9,711 nucleotides of DNA from Intrasporangium_A sp039812505 (lineage in GTDB: Bacteria > Actinomycetota > Actinomycetes > Actinomycetales > Dermatophilaceae). Within the stretch, counting starts at the first letter, position 1. The number at the start of each line of letters is the position of its first letter. The DNA lies in assembly GCF_039812505.1 (NCBI RefSeq), contig NZ_JBDIAQ010000135.1, positions 1 through 9,711 of the forward strand, in the 5' to 3' direction. The position numbers were made by a program, and so were the translations under genes. Shown in pieces: positions 1 to 6,336 of the stretch. Below the pieces are notes generated by a model that did not search any database, was not told the DNA's origin, and worked only from the letters and a program-made list of their open reading frames with translations.

Positions 1-58
1 TGGACCGGCCGGCGTTCGGGCCCCGGAGTGTGCGGGGTGCTGTCTCCGTCACCGTCAT
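1..58 (-). CDS. Possible 5' end of a leftward gene, product unknown (partial)
   Basis: An ATG at 58 on the minus strand opens a frame that stays open to the window edge (19 codons), beginning MTVTETAPRTLRGPNAGRS. Most third positions are G or C, as in the neighbouring genes. No Shine-Dalgarno sequence precedes the ATG. Instead a TANNNT-type -10 element (TAGATT, 72 to 67) lies 8 bases upstream, which fits a leaderless transcript starting at or next to the ATG; leaderless starts are common in actinobacteria. A perfect inverted repeat at 81-99 sits over the expected -35 region, suggesting control by a dimeric regulator. Too little protein is visible to name a family, and a chance open frame cannot be excluded over so short a stretch. 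Confidence 0.4.
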   Translation of the reverse strand, partial: MTVTETAPRTLRGPNAGRS

Positions 59-66
59 GGGATCGG

Positions 67-99
67 AATCTATAAGGCGCCGTTATGTGATCCATAACG
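67..99 (-). promoter_or_regulatory. Candidate leftward promoter with overlapping operator
   Basis: Read on the minus strand, a TAGATT -10 element (72 to 67) is followed by 8 bases and an ATG. At 16-18 bp spacing the -35 hexamer falls at about 89-96, where only a poor match such as TGGATC is present. That position is inside the 81-99 inverted repeat, so a protein bound there should block polymerase, or replace the weak -35 contact if it is an activator. This is read from spacing and motif alone. Confidence 0.4.
81..99. promoter_or_regulatory. 19-bp inverted repeat, probable operator
   Basis: CGTTATG-TGATC-CATAACG is a perfect inverted repeat with 7-bp arms and a 5-bp spacer. It is AT-rich against a very GC-rich background and lies just upstream of the putative leftward start at 58. 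The size and layout fit a dimeric helix-turn-helix repressor; operators of GntR/FadR-type regulators are often AT-rich short-arm palindromes like this. The regulator family is a guess. It could also affect the rightward transporter gene, whose start lies about 215 bp away. Confidence 0.55.
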
Positions 100-135
100 A
101 TGTCCAGAATGTGGGCGACGGCCCGTAGGTAGCGT

Positions 136-225
136 GGGGGCGCGACCACGACAACTGCAACCGGTGTGGGTTCTCGTGGCGAACCCGGGGGCGCGACCAC
201 GACAACTGCAACCGGTGTGGGTTCT
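136..225. repeat. Two perfect 39-bp direct repeats, 51-bp period
   Basis: Positions 136-174 and 187-225 are identical over 39 bp and separated by 12 bp. Each copy begins GGGGGCGCGACC, contains CAACTGCAACCGGTG and ends GGGTTCT. A short inverted repeat, GGGTTC-tcgtggc-GAACCC (168-186), spans the end of copy one and the spacer. The pair lies between the left-edge promoter and the likely start of the transporter gene. The 51-bp period would be in frame if the transporter began upstream, but the translated product (GARPRQLQPVWVL twice) does not resemble a transporter N-terminus. I read it as an untranslated intergenic repeat of unknown role. Two copies with a 12-bp spacer do not make a CRISPR array. 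Confidence 0.8.
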
Positions 226-313
226 TATGACGCACCTCCCGCGGCACGGAGCGCGGCCGGCGATCCCCCCGCCCGCCTGTCGGGCGCGCCCGTCGGAGCA
301 CCAAGATGGTCGG

Positions 314-1282
314 GTGCGACGAGACACTCCAATCCCGTGGCAGGCCAAGTACCTTGCCCTCGCGTTCATCTGGGGCTCCAGCTTCCTGCTGATGAAGCTC
401 GGGCTGCACGCCCTCGCCCCGGTGCAGATCGCCGCCCTGCGGATCTTCGCCGGCACCGCCGTGCTGCTCCTGCTGCTGCGGGTGACGCACAGCAGGCTGC
501 CGCGGGGCAGGCGCACCTGGGGACACCTGCTCGTCTCGAGTGTCTTCCTCACCGCGGTGCCCTTCACCGGCTTCGCGCTCGGCGAGACCCGGGTCAGCTC
601 GGCCCTGGCCGGCATCGGCAACGCGACCACCCCGCTCGCCGCGGTCCTGTTCGGCTGGGCCCTGCTGCCGAGCGACCGGCTCACCCGGCCCAAGCTGGTG
701 GCGGTCGTCGTCGGGTTCCTCGGTGTCGTCACGATCATGCAGCCGTGGCAGGCGGCGGGCCGACCGGACCTGGTCGGCTTCGCGATCGTGGTCGCCGCGG
801 GGATGTCCTACGGCCTGGGCTGGACCTACCTGCGCCGGATGCTCGCCCACGTCGACCTCGGGGGCCTGTCGCAGCCCACCGCGATGCTCGTCTGCGGCAG
901 CGTCCTGATGATCCCGGTCACGCTGGTCTGGTGGGCGCTCGCCCGACCCGGCCCCGCGCCGTGGAGCCTCACCACGCAGGCCGGCCCAGCGGCATACGGG
1001 GCGATCCTCGCGGTGCTTGCGCTCGGGATCGTGGGCACCGGCCTGGCCTACATGCTCCAGTTCGACGTGGTGCGCGGCGCCGGGGTGACGATCGGCTCGA
1101 CGGTGACCTACCTGATCCCCATCGTCTCGATCGTGCTGGGCGTCTTCGTGCTCGGTGAGCACCTCGCCTGGCCGCAGCTGGCCGGCTTCGGCATCGTGCT
1201 CGCGGCGGCGGTGGTGATCGGGCTGCCGGAGCGGACCCGGCGCACGGCGCCCCACCCCTCGTCGACAGTGCGCCATTCCTGA
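314..1282 (+). CDS. EamA/DMT-superfamily transporter
   Basis: A 322-residue integral membrane protein of the drug/metabolite transporter superfamily, expected to move small metabolites across the cytoplasmic membrane; the substrate cannot be inferred. It has about ten hydrophobic segments arranged as two EamA repeats, roughly residues 13-142 and 155-304. Repeat 1 opens with LALAFIWGSSFLLMKLGL, and repeat 2 ends with the family-typical YLIPIVSIVLGVFVLGEHL followed by a last helix around 288-304. The length suits the family (about 300 residues). The start is uncertain. GTG 314 gives a short polar lead before helix 1 but has no good ribosome site. An in-frame ATG at 227 would add 29 proline/arginine-rich residues that look non-coding, and starts further up would run through the 39-bp repeats. 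The last codons and the TGA lie inside the first 21-bp unit of a tandem repeat (1262-1324), so the STVRHS tail is repeat-derived. The gene is convergent with the oxidoreductase gene. Confidence 0.88.
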   Translation: MRRDTPIPWQAKYLALAFIWGSSFLLMKLGLHALAPVQIAALRIFAGTAVLLLLLRVTHSRLPRGRRTWGHLLVSSVFLTAVPFTGFALGETRVSSALAGIGNATTPLAAVLFGWALLPSDRLTRPKLVAVVVGFLGVVTIMQPWQAAGRPDLVGFAIVVAAGMSYGLGWTYLRRMLAHVDLGGLSQPTAMLVCGSVLMIPVTLVWWALARPGPAPWSLTTQAGPAAYGAILAVLALGIVGTGLAYMLQFDVVRGAGVTIGSTVTYLIPIVSIVLGVFVLGEHLAWPQLAGFGIVLAAAVVIGLPERTRRTAPHPSSTVRHS

Positions 1283-1324
1283 TCGACAGTGCGCTCTCGA
1301 CCCGGAAAGCTGCACTCTCGACCC
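1262..1324. repeat. Three imperfect 21-bp tandem units at the transporter gene's 3' end
   Basis: Units run 1262-1282, 1283-1303 and 1304-1324. Units 1 and 2 share TCGACAGTGCGC at the same offset, and units 2 and 3 share CTCTCGACCC at their ends. Unit 1 ends with the TGA stop of the transporter gene, so the array extends from coding into intergenic sequence. No U-tract follows, so it is not a classical terminator. Confidence 0.6.
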
Positions 1325-1329
1325 GGGGA

Positions 1330-1391
1330 GGGGGGACGGGGGGACAGGGGGACAGGTCAGACAGGTCAGACGTCAGACCTCGCGGTCAGAC
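1330..1391. repeat. Degenerate 7-9-bp tandem array and imperfect inverted repeat in the convergent gap
   Basis: A run of units close to GGGGGACA grades into GGTCAGACA and then GTCAGAC. The heptamer GTCAGAC occurs four times (1356-1362, 1365-1371, 1372-1378, 1385-1391), and the last copy holds the stop codon of the leftward oxidoreductase gene. Positions 1363-1380 (AGGTCAGACGTCAGACCT) form an imperfect palindrome with AGGTC/GACCT arms that could fold in transcripts from either side. It might assist bidirectional termination, but no T-run is present and this is weakly supported. Confidence 0.5.
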
Positions 1392-2573
1392 GGGCGCCTG
1401 GCTGCGCTCGAACCAGGCGAGCACGTCGGGATCCAGCGGGGGCACCACCACCGCGCTGCCGCCGGAACGCAGGGACACGGTCGCCGCGACCCCGGCCGCG
1501 ACGGACATCCGGGCCGCGACCGGTGAGGTCATCGTGGGCCCGCCGTCGCGCGCGAAGCGGACGAACTCCGCGATCAGCAGTGGGTCTGCGCCGCCGTGCC
1601 CGGCGTCGTCGGCCGCGGGGATGGTGATCACCTCGTCGGCGTCCTCACGGTAGGCGTCGGTCCGGGTGGTCCAGACCTTCACCTTGCTGCCCGGGCCGTC
1701 CCCGAAGTTCTCGACGCGACCCCTCGTGCCGATCACGGTGTAGTTGCGCCAGTAGTCCGGGGTGAAGTGGCACTGCTGGTAGGAGGCCAGCACGCCGCCC
1801 TCGATCAGGAGGTTGGCCATCGAGATGTCCTCGACGTCGACGATCGGGTGCAGCTCGCGCTGGGCGGTCGGTGGCCAGTTGTCGAGGGAGTACCAGTCCC
1901 ACATCCGGCGGTCGGAGTTGTCGCGCCGGTCGGTGATGTCGCCGTAGATGCTGAGCGAGCCGATCGCGCTGACGCGCTCGGTGTAGCCGCCGGCGAGCCA
2001 GTGGATGATGTCGATGTCGTGGGCGCCCTTCTGCAGCAGCAGCCCCGTCGTGTTGCGCCGGTCGGCGTGCCAGTCCTTGAAGTAGTAGTCACCGCCCGCC
2101 GAGACGAAGTGGCGGCACCAGATCGCCCGGACCTGCCCGATGGTCCCCCGCTGGATGACCTCGCGCATGGCCGTGATCACCGGCATGTGACGCATGTTGT
2201 GGCCGACGTACAGCCGGGTGCCGGTGCGGTAGGCCGCCGCGAGGATCCGGTCGGCGCCCTCGATCGTGGTCGCGACCGGCTTCTCGAGGAAGGTCGGCAG
2301 GCCCGCCTCGAGCGTGCGCACCGCGTGCTCGGTGTGCAGGTGGTCGGGGGTGAGCACCAGCACGGCGTCGATCTCGTCCCGGTGGCTGCCCAGCAGGTCG
2401 TCCAGCCGGCCGGTCACGGCGACGCCGGGGACCCGCTCGAGCGCGTCGCGGCGGCCGCGTTCGTCGTCGTCGCAGACGAAGGTCACCACCGATCCCTCGC
2501 CGGGCCGGTGGGCCCACCTGGCGAGGCTGGACCGCAGCCCGAAGCCGATGATTCCGAGACGCAGGTCGGTCAT
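1386..2573 (-). CDS. Gfo/Idh/MocA-family NAD(P)-dependent oxidoreductase
   Basis: A 395-residue cytoplasmic protein of the glucose-fructose oxidoreductase / inositol dehydrogenase / MocA family, which oxidises or reduces sugars, inositols and related polyols with NAD(P). The N-terminal Rossmann fold begins LRLGIIGFG (residues 4-12). The signature EKP is at 97-99 within FLEKPVATT, and GAHDIDIIHWL (183-193) supplies the usual Asp/His active-site motif of the second domain (D188 and H191 the likely pair; H185 and D186 adjacent). The C-terminal alpha/beta domain runs from about 125 to 380. The length is typical. The ATG at 2573 is well supported: GGAGGGG at 2587-2581 lies 7 bases upstream. The gene starts 24 bp after the FUSC-family reading frame ends, so the two are probably co-transcribed. 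The substrate is unknown. The stop codon falls in a GTCAGAC repeat. Confidence 0.93.
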   Translation of the reverse strand: MTDLRLGIIGFGLRSSLARWAHRPGEGSVVTFVCDDDERGRRDALERVPGVAVTGRLDDLLGSHRDEIDAVLVLTPDHLHTEHAVRTLEAGLPTFLEKPVATTIEGADRILAAAYRTGTRLYVGHNMRHMPVITAMREVIQRGTIGQVRAIWCRHFVSAGGDYYFKDWHADRRNTTGLLLQKGAHDIDIIHWLAGGYTERVSAIGSLSIYGDITDRRDNSDRRMWDWYSLDNWPPTAQRELHPIVDVEDISMANLLIEGGVLASYQQCHFTPDYWRNYTVIGTRGRVENFGDGPGSKVKVWTTRTDAYREDADEVITIPAADDAGHGGADPLLIAEFVRFARDGGPTMTSPVAARMSVAAGVAATVSLRSGGSAVVVPPLDPDVLAWFERSQAPV

Positions 2574-2580
2574 GGTGGGT

Positions 2581-2587
2581 CCCCTCC
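2581..2587 (-). promoter_or_regulatory. Ribosome binding site of the oxidoreductase gene
   Basis: GGAGGGG on the minus strand, seven bases before the ATG at 2573. It is the strongest Shine-Dalgarno sequence on the left side of the window and fixes the oxidoreductase start. It lies wholly in the 24-bp gap after the FUSC gene, so the oxidoreductase can initiate on its own even if translation of the upstream gene is broken. Confidence 0.8.
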
Positions 2588-2597
2588 GGCAGCGCGG

Positions 2598-4207
2598 TCA
2601 CGCACGTCGTGGCTGGGACCAGCATGCCGCAAGCAGGCGGTAGCCGGAATCCTGGCCGGCCAGGTGACGCTGCCAGTGCACGCCGGCGTCGTCCGGGGCG
2701 TTGCGGTAGGCGGTGTCCGCGATCCGGACCGCCTCGATGAGCTCGAACTGCAGGTCGCGCCGGGCCGCCAGCGCCGGGTCCGAGGTCGGGCCGGTCGCCG
2801 TCACGACCCGCTCCAGCCGGGCCGTCACGGCCTCGACCCGGTCGAGCTGGCCCGGCAGGGCGCGCCGCAGCAGGCTCTGCCCGACCGTCCACAGCACGAC
2901 GACCGCGACGGCGACCCCGATGACCGTGTCGAGCAGGCGGTCCCGCATGACCTCGGCGGGGTCCTGCCCGGGCACGCTCGTCACGAGCAGGACGAGCGTC
3001 GTGATCATCACGACGGCGAGGGCGTAGTTGCGCACCAGGACCAGCTCGATGAGGAACTGCAGGAGGGCGAGCAGGACGATCAGGACGTAGTCGTGGGGGT
3101 GAGCGGCATACACGAGCGTGAACAGGACGAGACCGGCGACAGTGCCGACGAGGCGGTGCAGTGCCTTGTACGTGCCGACGAGACGGTCCACGCCGCTGTG
3201 CAGGATGAGGATGGCGCTCATGATCGCCCAGTCGGGGCGCCCCGTGCCGAGCAGGTATGCCGCTGTCCCCGCCACCGCGCACGCGACCAGCACGCGCGTG
3301 GCGAGGATCGTCGGGAGCGTGCCGGTGTGCAGGGCGCGTCGCAGCAGGTAGCCGCGCCGCGGCGCCCCGAGCGGGATGTCCTCGGCCTGGCGACGGTCGC
3401 GGTGGGCGCGATCCAGTACCGGGGCGGGCTCTCCTGACAGGGTGGCCGCGAAGCGCGCGTGCATCGCGTGCAGGGCCTGGCTCGTGTCGCTGTCGCGCAG
3501 CCCCGCCTCGTCGATGGCGATCCAGGCGGCCTGCAGGGCGACGGCGGCATCGGTGCGGTCCGGCTCGTGGCCCGGCCCGCGTCCAGTGCGGTCAGGTGCC
3601 GGGTCAGGGCGGCGTCGGCCGCGTGCAGCCGTTTCGCGACCGGGCGGTGCGGGGTGCGCAGACCGGGCAGCAGCGAGAGGGTCATCCCGGTCAGCGCGCC
3701 GAGCAGGGTCAGGCCCGCCAGCTCGCCGACCGAGATCCCGCGGGAGGACAGCAGCGAGGCCATCGAGGCGACCAGCGCGAAGAAGAACCCGCCCGGCGGA
3801 CCGACCTGCAGGGCGCTGGCGAGGAAGGTCGCCAGGGCCGCGAGGAGCGTGATCCCCGCGATCACGACCAGGCCCCCCGCGGCCACGGTGCCGGGCTCGG
3901 CGCCCAGGCCGGCGGCGAGACGCTCGGTCACGGCACCGAAGACGACGCCCCCGAGGAACAGCGACGTGACGACCGTGAGCAGCCAGGCCCGGTGCCGGTA
4001 CGGACGGTCGATCCCGTACATGGCGGCGAACGCCCCGAGCGAGACGAGCAGGGCGTGGCTCGGGTTGCCGACGAAGGTCGCGATGGTCGCGGCGACACCC
4101 AGCGAGAGGCCGCTGACGAGCGCCACCCGCATGCGCGACGGCGAGGACGCGCCCAGCAGCAGGCGCTTGTGGTCGAACGGTGCGGGGGTGTCGCGGGGCG
4201 CGGGCAC
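2598..4207 (-). pseudogene. FUSC-family membrane protein gene, interrupted by a one-base frameshift
   Basis: Two reading frames together encode one protein of about 536 residues resembling the FUSC family (fusaric-acid-resistance / aromatic-acid-exporter-like inner membrane proteins). Residues 1-212, from GTG 4207 down to about 3572, hold the first membrane block (about six helices, 25-182) and a cytoplasmic helical start ending LTRHLTALDAGR. The next frame then continues GHEPDRTDAAVALQAAW, a cytoplasmic linker, and the second membrane block (about 303-443). That block has the family-like PDWAIMSAILILHSG and ALHRLVGTVAGL stretches and a later RLLDTVIGV. The shift is -1 in reading direction, as from one lost base, within GGGCCGGGCC at about 3569-3578. 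No slippery heptamer is visible, so this is either a real disabling mutation or a sequencing error in a GC run. The start is uncertain: GTG 4207, with TTG 4222 as alternative; neither has a clear ribosome site. It lies upstream of the oxidoreductase gene on the same strand. Confidence 0.8.
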
Positions 4208-4253
4208 GGTCCATTCTGGCAAGTACCGGGCGCGGCCCGTCGAGTGGGCGCTT

Positions 4254-4273
4254 CCGCCCGGCGCGCCGGGCGG
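4254..4273. promoter_or_regulatory. Perfect 20-bp palindrome in a divergent intergenic region
   Basis: CCGCCCGGCGCGCCGGGCGG equals its own reverse complement over all 20 bases. It lies in the 94-bp gap between the divergent FUSC (start 4207) and methyltransferase (start 4302) genes, about 47 and 29 bp from the two starts. It could be a shared operator or a very stable hairpin in either 5' leader. The GC-only composition lowers its information content, so the function is uncertain. Confidence 0.5.
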
Positions 4274-4301
4274 TCCCGTTCGCGGGTGGATGATGTGCCG
4301 T

Positions 4302-4916
4302 ATGAAGGCACAGGACTGGGACGACCGGTATGCCGCCGTCGACCTCGTGTGGTCGGCCGGCCCGAACCGGTGGGTCGAGCAGGTCGCCGGGAGCCTGCCG
4401 CCGGGCCGCGCGCTCGACGTGGCCGCCGGGGAGGGCCGCAACGCGATCTGGCTGGCCGGGCGAGGGTGGTCGGTTGTCGCGGTCGACTTCTCCGAGGTGG
4501 CGGTCGAGCGGTCCCGACGCCTCGCGCAGCAACAGCTCGGTGCCGCGGCAGACCGCTTCACCGCCCTGGTCGGCGACGCCCTCGCGCCGGCCCCGGAGGG
4601 CGGCCCCTACGACCTCGTGCTGTTCTCCTACCTGCAGCTGCCCGCGGACGAGCGGCGCAGGGCGTGGTCGCGTGGGATCGCGGCAGCCGCGCCCGACGGA
4701 CGGGTCGTGGTCGTCGGCCATGCCGCCCGCAACCGGGGCGAAGGGTGGGGCGGGCCGCAGGACCCGGCGGTGCTCTACGACCCCGACGACGTGGTCGCGG
4801 AGGTTGCGGGCCAACCGGTCGAGGTGGAGTCGGCCGAGCTGGTGGTCCGTCCGGTCGAGACCGACGGCGAGGTGCACGAGGCGCTGGACACGTTGGTGGT
4901 GCTGCGCCGGGCGTGA
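4302..4916 (+). CDS. Class I SAM-dependent methyltransferase
   Basis: A 204-residue cytoplasmic protein with the Rossmann-like fold of class I methyltransferases, transferring a methyl group from S-adenosylmethionine to an unknown acceptor. Motif I is ALDVAAGEGRNAIWLA (37-52). The end of the second strand, VVAVDFSEVAVERSR (58-72), supplies the acidic residue D62 that normally holds the ribose of SAM. GDALAP (91-96) and YDLVLFSYLQLP (103-114) correspond to motifs III-IV. The N-terminus MKAQDWDDRYAAVDLVWSAG looks like TehB/thiopurine-methyltransferase-type small enzymes. The start is set at ATG 4302 on this similarity. In-frame ATGs at 4290 and 4293 would add three or four residues, and GTGGA at 4286-4290 is a weak ribosome site. 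The gene is divergent from FUSC and convergent with the protease gene; the 76-bp downstream gap (4917-4992) shows no clear terminator. Confidence 0.9.
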   Translation: MKAQDWDDRYAAVDLVWSAGPNRWVEQVAGSLPPGRALDVAAGEGRNAIWLAGRGWSVVAVDFSEVAVERSRRLAQQQLGAAADRFTALVGDALAPAPEGGPYDLVLFSYLQLPADERRRAWSRGIAAAAPDGRVVVVGHAARNRGEGWGGPQDPAVLYDPDDVVAEVAGQPVEVESAELVVRPVETDGEVHEALDTLVVLRRA

Positions 4917-4992
4917 GGCTCGTCCGGCGACCGGGTGCCCGCTCGACGGGTTGCGGGGGCGACCGGCGACGCGGGCGCGGCGCGAGTCGGCC

Positions 4993-5724
4993 TCAGCGCA
5001 CGATGTGCCAGGCGAGCAGGCCGAACAGGACCCCGAGCCCGTTGGTCGCCCAGTGCATGCCGACGCTGGCCAGCAGGCTGCCGGACCGGCGCCGCAGCCA
5101 GGCCGCCACCAGGCCGCCGGCGGTGGTGAACAGCACCGTCCCGGCGACGACCGCGAGGTTCGCGAACGGCCCGAGCCGGATCGCCGCCATCGCGATGGCC
5201 TGGTTGGCCCCGGCGGAGGCCATCGCCGGCAGCACGTGCCACATCCCGAACAGCAGCGACGAGGCGAGCGCCACGTACCAGATCTTCACGTGGCGGGACA
5301 GGAAGCCCCACAGCACCGACCGGAACGCGATCTCCTCGAACAGGACCGTCCCGACCGGGATCATCACGAGCGCGCTCAGCAGCGCACCGGCCGGGGCGAG
5401 GTGGTAGCGCACGTCGAGGAAGGCCGTGCGGGTCGTCGGCAGCAGCACGCCGGCCAGGTAGACCAGCCCGACGAGGGCGATGACCCCGCCACCCCAACGC
5501 AGGCCCGGCCGCCACTGGTGTCGGCCGAGGCCGAGCTGGGCCCAGCTCAACCCGGACCACCGGGCGAAGGCGAGCAGCGCGGCCGCGCCGAGCGGGCCGA
5601 GCCAGATCGTGTCCCAGTGCAGCAGGTGGTTCGCGAGGTTGATACCGACAAGGGCCGCGACGACGGCCACCGTGGCGACCGGGGTCGGCGCGTGGTGGGG
5701 TCGGGTTAGGGTCGCCTGAGTCAT
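4993..5724 (-). CDS. CPBP-family intramembrane metalloprotease (CAAX protease/bacteriocin-processing type)
   Basis: A 243-residue multi-pass membrane protein of the CPBP (Abi/Rce1-type) family, whose members cleave within or near the membrane; the substrate is unknown. All three family motifs are present: EEIAFR (E130, E131, R135), FGMWH (F159, H163) and HWATN (H224, N228). The catalytic glutamates and metal- or water-binding histidines are therefore intact. About seven or eight hydrophobic segments run from residue 15 to 242. The length is typical. ATG 5724 starts 12 bp after the stop of the deazaflavin-protein gene, with only a GGGG run as ribosome site, so it is probably translated from the same operon mRNA (DinB, deazaflavin protein, CPBP). 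Bacterial members can be bacteriocin-immunity or processing factors, but no bacteriocin gene is nearby. Confidence 0.92.
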   Translation of the reverse strand: MTQATLTRPHHAPTPVATVAVVAALVGINLANHLLHWDTIWLGPLGAAALLAFARWSGLSWAQLGLGRHQWRPGLRWGGGVIALVGLVYLAGVLLPTTRTAFLDVRYHLAPAGALLSALVMIPVGTVLFEEIAFRSVLWGFLSRHVKIWYVALASSLLFGMWHVLPAMASAGANQAIAMAAIRLGPFANLAVVAGTVLFTTAGGLVAAWLRRRSGSLLASVGMHWATNGLGVLFGLLAWHIVR

Positions 5725-5736
5725 TGGGCCCCATTA

Positions 5737-6336
5737 TCACATGTTCCGGGCCGCCCCGTCGGGGGTGTCCACGAACGCCGGCCGGAAGGCCACCACCGGC
5801 AGCTGCTCCACGAGGCGGCGCCGGGCCGTCGGCGACCCGTCGTAGTCCCAGCCGACGAGCCCGCTCAGCACCCGACGCAGCACCGGCCGGACCAGCCGGT
5901 TGCGCCGCTCGTAGTCCGCCAGCACCCGCTCGGCCTCCTCGACCGGGACGACCCGGTATGCCGCCGCCCGCGGTCCGACCCCGAAGCTGACCTGCACCCG
6001 GCCACCGGCCTGCACGTTGCGCAGCCAGTCGGCCCGGGGCCCGAAGCCGGAGAGCACCGTAGCCTCACCGGTGCCCGGGTCGTACCGGACGACCTCGAGC
6101 ACCGTGTGGAAGGTCCGGCCACTGCGGCGCCCGACATGGGTCAGCTGGAGGAACCGGTGCCCCAGCAGCCGGCCCCAGCCGCGCTCGTAGAGCCGGTTCG
6201 GCAGCCGCAACGCCTGCTTGAGCCAGCCCGGGAGGGACTGCCCGGTCGGCGACCCGGCCCCGGCCGAGCCAGGCCCGGCCGAGCCAGGCCCGGCCGACCC
6301 GGCCCGCGTCCACCCGGGCTCGCCCGGGCCGGTCAC
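5737..6336 (-). CDS. Nitroreductase-family deazaflavin (F420)-dependent oxidoreductase, DUF385/Ddn-like
   Basis: A 199-residue protein whose core (about 34-187) matches the DUF385 family, split-barrel proteins that in actinobacteria use reduced coenzyme F420 to reduce quinones, nitro compounds and other electrophiles. Recognisable parts are FLQLTHVGRRSGRTFHTVLE (62-81), the usual GRRSG loop and strand, and SGFGPRADWLRNVQAG (96-111), the conserved Trp/Asn segment before the central strands. The GTG at 6336 overlaps the TGA of the upstream DinB-family gene as GTGA, so translation is probably coupled, and no other plausible start lies before the core. The first 33 residues are unusual: a Gly/Ser/Ala/Pro stretch built from three 15-bp repeats (6258-6302), likely a disordered extension. 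F420 use is inferred from the family. Confidence 0.88.
   Translation of the reverse strand: MTGPGEPGWTRAGSAGPGSAGPGSAGAGSPTGQSLPGWLKQALRLPNRLYERGWGRLLGHRFLQLTHVGRRSGRTFHTVLEVVRYDPGTGEATVLSGFGPRADWLRNVQAGGRVQVSFGVGPRAAAYRVVPVEEAERVLADYERRNRLVRPVLRRVLSGLVGWDYDGSPTARRRLVEQLPVVAFRPAFVDTPDGAARNM
6258..6302 (-). repeat. Three 15-bp in-frame repeats at the deazaflavin-protein N-terminus
   Basis: Units 6258-6272, 6273-6287 and 6288-6302 are near-identical (plus-strand core GCCCGGCCGAGCCAG) and encode SAG(P/A)G-type pentapeptides at about residues 12-26. A 15-bp unit keeps the frame, so copy number can change without breaking the gene. Confidence 0.75.

Noticed and set aside
168..186. GGGTTC/GAACCC hairpin as a terminator
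   Set aside because: The stem is only 6 bp and a G-run follows in place of a U-tract.
136..225. CRISPR array
   Set aside because: There are only two repeats with a 12-bp spacer and no cas genes; CRISPR spacers are normally about 30 bp or longer.
83..1315. Long leftward open frame across the transporter gene
   Set aside because: It is antisense to a clear ten-helix transporter, its product is Arg/Asp/His/Gln-rich without any domain, and long spurious frames are normal in DNA this GC-rich.
3569..3580. Programmed -1 ribosomal frameshift in the FUSC gene
   Set aside because: The required direction is -1, but no X XXY YYZ heptamer lies in the correct frame and no obvious downstream stimulator is seen; mutation or sequencing error is simpler.
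4208..4877. Upstream extensions of both FUSC frames, up to 4561 and 4877
   Set aside because: They run antisense through the methyltransferase gene and lack membrane helices or family similarity; the real protein begins near 4207.
4917..4992. Bidirectional terminator between the convergent methyltransferase and protease genes
   Set aside because: Only short, weak GC self-complementarities are visible, with no T-run on either strand.
1596..5407. Two long rightward open frames (1596-3437 and 3257-5407) over the oxidoreductase, FUSC and methyltransferase region
   Set aside because: Their products are low-complexity and Arg/Gly/Pro-rich, and they lie opposite or out of frame with genes showing clear family motifs.
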